A stretch of DNA of 64,000 bases from Punctularia strigosozonata HHB-11173 SS5 (taxonomy: Eukaryota > Basidiomycota > Agaricomycetes > Corticiales > Punctulariaceae). A program made the translations under genes and the position numbers. Each line of letters begins with the position of its first letter. Position 1 is the first letter of the stretch. Of the stretch, positions 57,616-64,000 are shown in pieces. The stretch covers positions 45,728-109,727 of the forward strand of contig NW_006767450.1 of NCBI RefSeq assembly GCF_000264995.1, given 5' to 3'. The notes beneath the pieces are model-generated. The model saw only the letters and a program-made list of their open reading frames with translations, did not search any database and was not told where the DNA came from.

Positions 57616-57746
57616 AGAGAGTAGCCTTACTATAACACATACAAGAATGCTACGAGATCTGCTATGGGCAACCCCTGTCCAATATGAGCCAGAGAGTAGC
57701 CTTACTATAACGCATACGAGAATGCTATGATGTCCAATATGAGCCT
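57616..57746. repeat. Imperfect ~75-bp tandem duplication upstream of BTB 6
   Basis: AGAGAGTAGCCTTACTATAAC followed by a GAATGCTA... stretch occurs at about 57617 and again at about 57690. TGTCCAATATGAGCC closes both copies (about 57677 and 57731). The second copy lacks about 20 bases. Confidence 0.85.
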
Positions 57747-57792
57747 CACACTCCACGCGCAGCTCGAACAGAAGGGCTCATGATCAGTTCCA

Positions 57793-58815
57793 TTACTCAG
57801 AATCTGAGTCGCCGCCGCTGTCATTCAGTAGTTCAGCCCAAGTCGGCAAACCGAAGATACTAGGCAACTCCTCCCATGCATGCTGGCGTCCGTGTTTCTG
57901 CGCCACAATCGCGTCTCCGAGGCACTGTCCGCATATGCCGAGCTCTGCCAAATGGTCTTCCGAGTAACCCTTCCCGAGCGCGTAATGCGTGTCGGTCTGG
58001 AACGTGTACTCCAACGCACTCAACATCCACCCCTTGTCGGCGCTGCACTCCCCGGGTGACGTGCATCCTGACGACAGACGATAAAGCCATCGGTAGACGT
58101 ACGCCCTCTGCATGTTCTGTAGCTTTGAGAATCCGAGAAGAAGAGTCGACAGGTCTTCAGGTTCCGGCGCACACGACAGTATGCCACGGATGCCGTGGTC
58201 ACAGATCGCGAGCATGATAACCGGGAAGGTCGAGGCCAGATCGAGCTTGCGGGCTAATCGCAGCGCTGAGTAATGATTCTCAGCCGTAAGGCTGGAAGGC
58301 TGATCATGCACGATGGTCCAGCGATCAAGGGTGGTGGGGTAGAAGGAGACGAAGCGTTCCAGAGCGCGATCCCGAAGGTGGGGGATGTCGTATTTGGCTG
58401 CCAACGACGCGACGGAGATAGTTTCTTCGTGAGACGCGTGGTTTAGCCGTTGGTTGACCCTAAGGGCGGAAGTGAGAAATAGGGGCCGGCCCCAGGATTT
58501 CCATGGCGCATGTTGAACCTACCTGATGTCATGAATCGCAAGGAGAAAAAGACGCAGGTCGTCGACGGGATCCGGCATATGCACGAGGGGACAACCATGG
58601 ACGAGATCGTGGTTCGTTTCTGGTGACGATATGGCGAGCATATCCGCGAACACTGACGAATGTTGCGCCAGCAGCATGCGATAGACTTTGAATCCGACAT
58701 CTTGAGCAACGAGAATGATAGTCCCATCCTCGTACCACAGTTCTTCGCAACGTCTGAACAAGGCCCATTCCCCATCAGATGGAGAATGGACCTTGTTGAC
58801 TTGGGATGGTTCCAT
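57793..58815 (-). CDS. BTB/POZ protein 7
   Basis: Exons 58815-58523 and 58459-57793, 319 aa, intron 63 bp (GTAGGT...TAG). N-terminus MEPSQVNKVHSPSDG, BTB strand CEELWYEDGTIILVAQDVGF, LRLFLLAIHDIR. Exon 2: VASLAAKYDIPHLRDRALER, CTSPGEC (C-x5-C), CGQC (C-x2-C), AWEELPSIFGLPTWAELL and an acidic Ser/Asp tail. Exon 2 most resembles copy 1 (RAYVYRWLYR versus HTFRWLYR). Confidence 0.88.
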
Positions 58816-60478
58816 TCGCGTCGACAGTGTGGTGGGTAAAGAAAGGTAGCGCTATTGAATGTGAAGTAGAGATGCTGTTTCCTAGGAAGAGTCCTCCGGA
58901 TTGATCACTCCGATCGTCGCAGGAGGTGTTCAGCCAAAGCCAGCAGGCTGCAGCGATTCACTCGCGCGCTGAAGGGCGTTCAATGTGTAGGACGTAACTC
59001 ATCTTTCAAACTCGGAATACTCACCCACGCCTTCATGTCTTTCAGCTCCATCTGTTTCCCAGGAGGGGGCCCATGAATGGAAATCGGACTTCGGCGAGCC
59101 CACCCCTATCTCGGGCTGTTCTCCAGAGAGATGATCATTTCTCTCCATGCCCGATGACATGCGTCTCGGTGTATTTCTTTCGACAGCAAGTCGGCCGCCT
59201 CTTGGACGGTTGCGCTTATCGCGACGTCCCACGGAGGCGGGACCGGCTCTCCCGCGCAGCTATATTCGGAAGCGAGCCGGTTGAGCTGCTTAGTTCGAAG
59301 TCGGCACGAGGTAACGTAAATATCTCTTCGTTCGTTCAGGTACTTACGCGGCATCCAGCTGGATCCCATCGCTTCGAACATCACTGAGGTGCTTTCGATG
59401 GCAGAGACCCGCCGCCGGGTTTCGCCACATCCGATCTCCCTGTCAACCTTTGCTTGCACAAACTGGTGCACCGAATGGGATTCATATGGTCGGGCTTTTC
59501 CATACGTCGTAGGGCGCGCTGTAGCCCTGAAGCCGAAGGGTCGCCGACGTCTGAAGCAGGATTTGACGCCTTCCCATTCTCCTGCGCAGGACGATTCCGA
59601 GCCGCACTCCTCCCGCTCTGCGTTCCCAGAGTTTAAAAGCGTCCCTGCTTCCAACAATGCAGACGTCGGAACTTCCATTCGTAAGTATATGACGTAGGTA
59701 CCGGTGTCGCGCACACACATTCTCTTCGGTGTTGTCGGGTCGCGCCTCAACTTGGCAGCCTTCGCGATGGGCAGATTCTCGCTATCGCGGTCTTGTAACA
59801 GATAACGGTGCCCCAAAGCCAGCCAGCCACCATTGCCAGCACCATCTATGTACCTTGTCAAACTCAAACGCAATGCCCCCCCCCCCGACGGCACCCAGAT
59901 CCACTACACACACCGTCACAGCAGGACGATCGACCACGACATACAAGTACGCCCTTCGCTCGATATCCCGCGCCGAGTACCCCCCGGACAAGGTCTCCTC
60001 GGAGAGAGAGAACTGCTACACCAAAGTGGTCGCAATTCCGGGCGTTGTCTGATGGGACGCCACGGATCCCCCCCGGTGCGTCTCAGAAGACCGTATCGGT
60101 GCGGACAGCCGATCTCGCAGTGCACAGCACAGTTTTGTTTTGCTTCCGGCGCTGACGGAGTCGCCACGGAAAAAATCGCAACTATAATTATCTCACCACG
60201 AGCACGACAATGCACGTTCATCCGAAGCCAGACCAAGTTTAGGTTACATCCTCGCGTCGCTGACGATAATACGCCATCTCGCGCAGCAGCATAAAATCTG
60301 AGAGAGAGACTTTTTTTTTTTCGCCCTGCCCTTCCCCGCGTCCACTGCGCGCGTGCGCAAACACCCATCGGATATAGTCTAAAGTAATCTGTAATTTGTA
60401 CTCCACCAGCCCTCCTCCCCCCCCCCCCACTACACACACACTTCGGACAGTATCCCCACATCAAAAGCAATTCGTCCC
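58816..60478. other. Intergenic, unresolved open frames
   Basis: A 262-codon minus-strand frame (59106-59894) contains a perfect-looking GTAAGTAC donor and an AAGCAG acceptor 62 bp later, but splicing there breaks the frame, so I cannot support a model. A plus-strand frame (59389-59697) overlaps it. No domain on either strand. Poly-C and poly-T runs occur at about 59875-59885, 60309-60320 and 60418-60429. Confidence 0.35.
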
Positions 60479-61448
60479 TTATCCGCATGTATCGTCACCC
60501 ACCCACGCATTGGAATATCGCCAGACAATGGAGTGCAACCGCGCCCGCCCTGTGTCCGTTGGGCAAAAAAAAAAAAAAACTGCGGGATCAGACGAACGGG
60601 GCTCCGACTCGACGTGTCTCTAAACTCAGCTCACCGATCGCGATGCGGGCGTAGGGCTCCTCGATCGTCAGGGTGTGCCCGGACCGCCCGTATCCCTCCC
60701 GTTCGGGCGGCTTGAGGTCGTAGTGCGCGATGATGTAGTTGTGCGCCATGCCGACGCACTGTTTTTTTCGCCAGGAAAAAAGCGTTCGTGTCAGTCGAGA
60801 TGCCAGTGAGCTGTGAAGAAAGGCGCGGTTGATACGCACGGCCCACTCGTGGTTGCCCACGTTTTCGACGGTGCGGTGGCACCACCTGTACTCCTGCCCG
60901 TCCGACGCCATAAACTTGCGATTCAGCGAGCTTGCGAACAACGAAACGAAACGAAATACGCGGTGAGCTCTGGAAGAAACCGGGGCCGAACGGACTCGAG
61001 GGGGGTATTGTCCTCACCTGCCAAACACGGACACCTTGCGGAGGTACTTTGAGATCGGCATTATCGCCGCCGTCTGCGCCTGATGGGAGGGGTGGTGGGA
61101 GTGCGGGAAGGTGACGGTGCCGAGCGTCGCGTTCGCGCCGAAGGCGATCACGACGGACGGGTTGCAGTGCACGACGTGCAGCAGGTGCCCGCGGCGGCGG
61201 GACCAGCGCTGGCCCATGTTGTGGATCATGACCGTGCGCTCGAACGCGTTCGGGTTGCTCGGCGGTGGGGGTGGCGAGGAGGAGGAGGACGACGACAACG
61301 ACGACGACGAGGATGACGATGAAGAGGAGGCGGGGAGAGGAGAGGAGGAGATGCGGAGGAAGAGCCTGTCGTAGATGTCGTCGAAGTGGGTCTTGGTCGG
61401 GTGCCCGGATTGGTCTTCGAGCACGAGGGAGAGTTTGGTGGCAGACAT
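60479..61448 (-). CDS. DUF6593-like small cytosolic protein, 4 exons
   Basis: Exons 61448-61018, 60930-60840, 60758-60635 and 60549-60479; introns 87, 81 and 85 bp; 238 aa. Residues 1-60 include a Ser run and PPPPP (disordered). The rest is the beta-rich fold familiar from basidiomycete DUF6593 proteins: FERTVMIHNMGQRWSRRRGH, VVIAFGANATLGTVTF, KFMASDGQEYRWCHRTVEN, CVGMAHNYIIAHYDLKPP and HTLTIEEPYARIAI. Most relatives end in a hydrophobic ASLTIMRHI-like strand. Here the last exon, as spliced, reads RARLHSIVWRYSNAW, so either this copy has lost that end or the last junction is wrong. Function is unknown for the family. The end of the gene is the least certain part. Confidence 0.72.
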
Positions 61449-61607
61449 TGGCGGAAGGGGCGGAGGAAAGGCCCCCCGAACGATGCGAGATGAAGACGGA
61501 GGACGAGGGATTCCCGTTGCCCGGGAACGAGGGGGAGGAGGTAGTAACCGAAGGGGGCGTGCGTGCGTGCGTGCGGCCGTGCGCTGGAACGAAAAGAGTG
61601 AGGTGAG

Positions 61608-61618
61608 CTCTATATATA
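61608..61618 (-). promoter_or_regulatory. Possible TATA box of the DUF6593-like gene
   Basis: TATATATA within a GTATATATAGAG stretch on the minus strand, about 160 bp upstream of the ATG and flanked by GC-rich sequence. Confidence 0.4.
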
Positions 61619-63003
61619 CGGGCGCCTTCGAGTACCTGCGTGGTAGCGTCGCCCGATTCCGACGCGATATTGCATATCGCTGTGCGCCGCTTCTTCGCGC
61701 GCACGAAGAACCTGTTCCTTCCCCACAATCTGCCGTATTTGGGTAAGCGCCCCGCACTGGCGCGCTTCCCGGCGACCATGCATCTTGCCGGAGGCACGAC
61801 CGTGGGGGGGCTTCGGAACCGTGTCGAGACTCACTTGCACCCCATCAAAGAGAGAGCCGCATGAAGAGGCCTTCGTCATACATTCGTCCGTGTGCTATCG
61901 CTTGGCCGGTGGCGCGGGCTCCGATCGACGCCGACCGATATCGGCAGAGGTCAAACGAGAGAGATCACCGTATCCCGACATGCCCTCTTGCTCGATTCGC
62001 TGCGCCGATGCTGTGGAACGACGTGTCATAACGACATGGCACCTGATGCGGACGATCAAAATGCAAAAGACGAGGGGCGGCGTGCTGCTGCGGCTCAGTA
62101 GATTGCGAACCCTGTCATCTCGAATCTCGATGCGCCTTGTCGCTGCGTAGCGCCTCTGTGGTAAGTTCGAGAGAGACAGCGATGATCATGGGGCAACCGG
62201 GTGGCTTATCCCGGCCAGACAGTGTGAGAAGAGGGGGGGGGGGACGTGTCAGACTTGGTCGCAGTCGGACATTGGGGTGATGCGACACGTCGGGGGCTAT
62301 ACCTGAGACGGGAAGAGGAGTTGCACAGTGAATGGGGAGGAACGCGTCCTGTTCCGGATTCGCGGTGCTTCGCGCAGGTCGAAGTCGAAGCCTTGGGGGG
62401 GCGAGCGGCGCTGCCCCGGCGCGCAGACCCATCGAATCTGGGCAATCCGATGTGACAGCGACGTAGCGGGGCGGGGGATCGCTCTCAGTCCGCCGACAGC
62501 CATCGTCCAGCCAAGCTGCCCGTGGCCACGATGAGTATTGCAGTAACAATGATTCTGGCGCAGTTGAAGTTCTTCGGTACGTGCCTTCGCTACTTCCCAC
62601 AAGCGGCATGCCCGACGTTTTGCACGTTCCTTGTTCCTGGGACCGTGACCACAGGGGAAACGATCCCTCCGACGTCGAGTCCTCGACCTCCTGCTCCTTC
62701 AGAGCCGTCTGTACCATGGAAAACCCACTCTCATGCACGCACACACCCACATCCACGCGGACCTCTCGCCGACTGCGAATAAACATAGAGCGGGATCCCG
62801 CAAGGAACGGATTCACAGCCCTATCTTCGAGACTGTGAAGAGCAGAACGGCTTCGCACGAGTGCGTCTGACCGAGCCCCCGTTCGTTACGCCGAGAGGAT
62901 CTGAGGGCTCGTCCCGAGAGACGCGGGCACCAGCTGACCTTTGCAGAGATGCTTGTGGCGTTGATGCAAAAAAACGAGCCCATACCATGTGCGGGGTTCC
63001 GAG
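61619..63003. other. Intergenic, no gene recognised
   Basis: Long open frames (for example 62115-62858 minus) are low-complexity arginine/proline/serine translations of GC-rich DNA without motifs or splice support. Confidence 0.4.
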
Positions 63004-63253
63004 TACTGTAATTTTACGACCTTAGGTTCGGTCCGCCCCCGGGGGGACAGGGGACAGCTGCAAGTTCGGGCCCGTGGGAAGTTCGCAAACTGACTGTAGT
63101 CAGTGTGCAATATTCTCACAGTAGGAAATACAATTCCCACGGTCAGTTCAAGGCCTGGATATTGGTGGTGGGACAGGGGACAACATGGGAAATTAGGTTC
63201 AGTTCAGGTTGCCAGGGGACAGGGGACGAACCTAAGGTCGTAAAATTACAGTA
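63004..63253. mobile_element. MITE-like element with perfect 25-bp terminal inverted repeats and TA duplication
   Basis: CTGTAATTTTACGACCTTAG... at 63006-63030 is the exact reverse complement of 63227-63251. The 246-bp unit is flanked by TA on both sides (63004-63005, 63252-63253), the target used by Tc1/mariner-type elements. Inside, GGGACAGGGGAC occurs three times, and a second nested pair (CGTGGGAA/TTCCCACG) lies near the centre. No coding capacity, so it would depend on a transposase elsewhere. Confidence 0.9.
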
Positions 63254-63424
63254 CATAGGTCGCGCGTCGCCCTGCGGAAGTAACGTTGGCGTTCTGGCGG
63301 TCGAGACCTGCCGAAAGACGAGGGTCAGAAGCAAATCAGCCCGGAGCTAAAGGCGTCGACGAACGTGGAGGCCAGTCCCACAGCAACACATTCACTGCCA
63401 GGGTTCCGCATTACGAATGAGGTT

Positions 63425-63656
63425 TGGATTACTTTTTCTACAAAAATCCGTATTTTATATAGAATGGCTGGTTCAGATGTGGTTGAGACATAAAATACAA
63501 ACATACTCTCAACGGAATGATATATCCTTATAAAGCAGGTTACCTGCCATATAAGTATATATTACTTGTGCAAACTATCTTTGTATTGAATGTAACAATC
63601 ACATTTGAACCAGCCATTTGATATGAAATATAGATTTCCGTAGAAAAAGTAATCCA
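63425..63656. mobile_element. AT-rich MITE-like element, ~57-bp imperfect inverted ends
   Basis: TGGATTACTTTTTCTAC opens the unit and its reverse complement GTAGAAAAAGTAATCCA closes it. The pairing continues inward through ATGGCTGGTTCA/TGAACCAGCCAT to about 57 bp with several mismatches. The 232-bp unit is much richer in A+T than its surroundings. No clear target duplication was found. It lies 172 bp from the other inverted-repeat element. Confidence 0.85.
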
Positions 63657-64000
63657 GACTTATTTCGTCAACGCTCTTCCCACGCTCATTTGCTTGCTTG
63701 CGAATCACCCGCACCGAATCTGCTACATAACGGCTTGATACTGCTCGTCTGGTATTCTCCTGGGAATCGTATTCGACTTCGTACTGGCTCCCTGGCTCAA
63801 GTTATGGCCCGTAAATCAGACGACCCAGGCCGCACCGCACCGTTTTCCAACGCAAGCGAGGTTCGGACCGCGACCGTTTGCCATCCTCGCCCTGGGCTCA
63901 GCAAACGGGGCGTGTCCACGTCTCTGGGAGTTATAATGGAATGAAACCCACTCCGAGATGAAACAACCCCCGAGGAACCGACCCCAGTTACGAAATGAAC
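63657..64000. other. Window end, no gene recognised
   Basis: An 84-codon plus-strand frame (63690-63944) has no recognisable motif. Confidence 0.35.

Noticed and set aside
59106-59894. 262-codon minus-strand gene
   Set aside because: No domain; the one attractive donor/acceptor pair breaks the frame, and the opposite strand is also open.
60631-61797. 388-codon minus-strand frame over the DUF6593-like gene
   Set aside because: It is a low-complexity shadow frame; the recognisable domain lies in the other frame with proper introns.
61619-63003. Arginine/proline-rich open frames
   Set aside because: Composition-driven frames on both strands without start context, motifs or introns.

Overview
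The window looks like nuclear DNA of an Agaricomycete (mushroom-forming basidiomycete). It has many short introns of about 40-90 bp (GT...AG, donors often GTGAGT, GTACGT or GTGCGT). It also carries a KDZ transposase, a chromodomain-type Ty3/Gypsy element, DUF6593-like and BTB/POZ genes, and a large proline-rich protein family that I know only from mushrooms. Gene models below were built by eye: exons were joined only where splice sites and phase agreed, so intron borders are directly visible but unconfirmed by transcripts.

Layout. (1) 1-28 kb is repeat- and transposon-rich. It holds two unrelated tandem arrays (about 125 bp units at 1.6-2.9 kb; about 140 bp units at 18.3-19.3 kb), a seven-exon gene for an 892-aa proline-rich protein (3.4-6.4 kb, minus), two pairs of direct repeats, a KDZ transposase with one frame break (11.5-15.6 kb), a small three-exon gene, a tentative small gene with a duplicated intron-exon block (19.6-20.2 kb), a nine-exon transposase-like gene with two in-frame TGA codons (20.5-25.0 kb), and a seven-exon gene for an unknown 462-aa protein (25.6-27.3 kb). 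(2) 27.9-39.4 kb holds two convergent housekeeping-type genes. One is an NmrA-like NAD(P)-binding protein and the other an HDHD2-like HAD hydrolase. One intron of the NmrA-like gene contains a whole-looking 9.0 kb Ty3/Gypsy element with identical LTRs and a 5-bp target duplication. (3) 39.7-58.8 kb is a family cluster. Four BTB/POZ genes on the plus strand lie left of a convergent pair (a membrane-anchored pepsin-like aspartic protease and a secreted GH3 glycosidase). Two intact and two broken BTB copies on the minus strand lie right of that pair, and one more remnant sits at the far left. (4) 60.5-61.4 kb holds a DUF6593-like gene, followed by two short terminal-inverted-repeat elements (MITE-like) at 63.0-63.7 kb.

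No operon-like pathway is visible. The most interesting unit is the BTB cluster. All seven long copies share one phase-2 intron at the same place and a C-terminal half with a conserved C-x5-C and C-x2-C pair followed by a W-x2-[VIL]-[PT]-x2-F signature. This suggests recent local duplication of a BTB protein with a possible metal-binding C-terminal module. A 335-base assembly gap falls inside a GH3 intron and does not appear to remove coding sequence.
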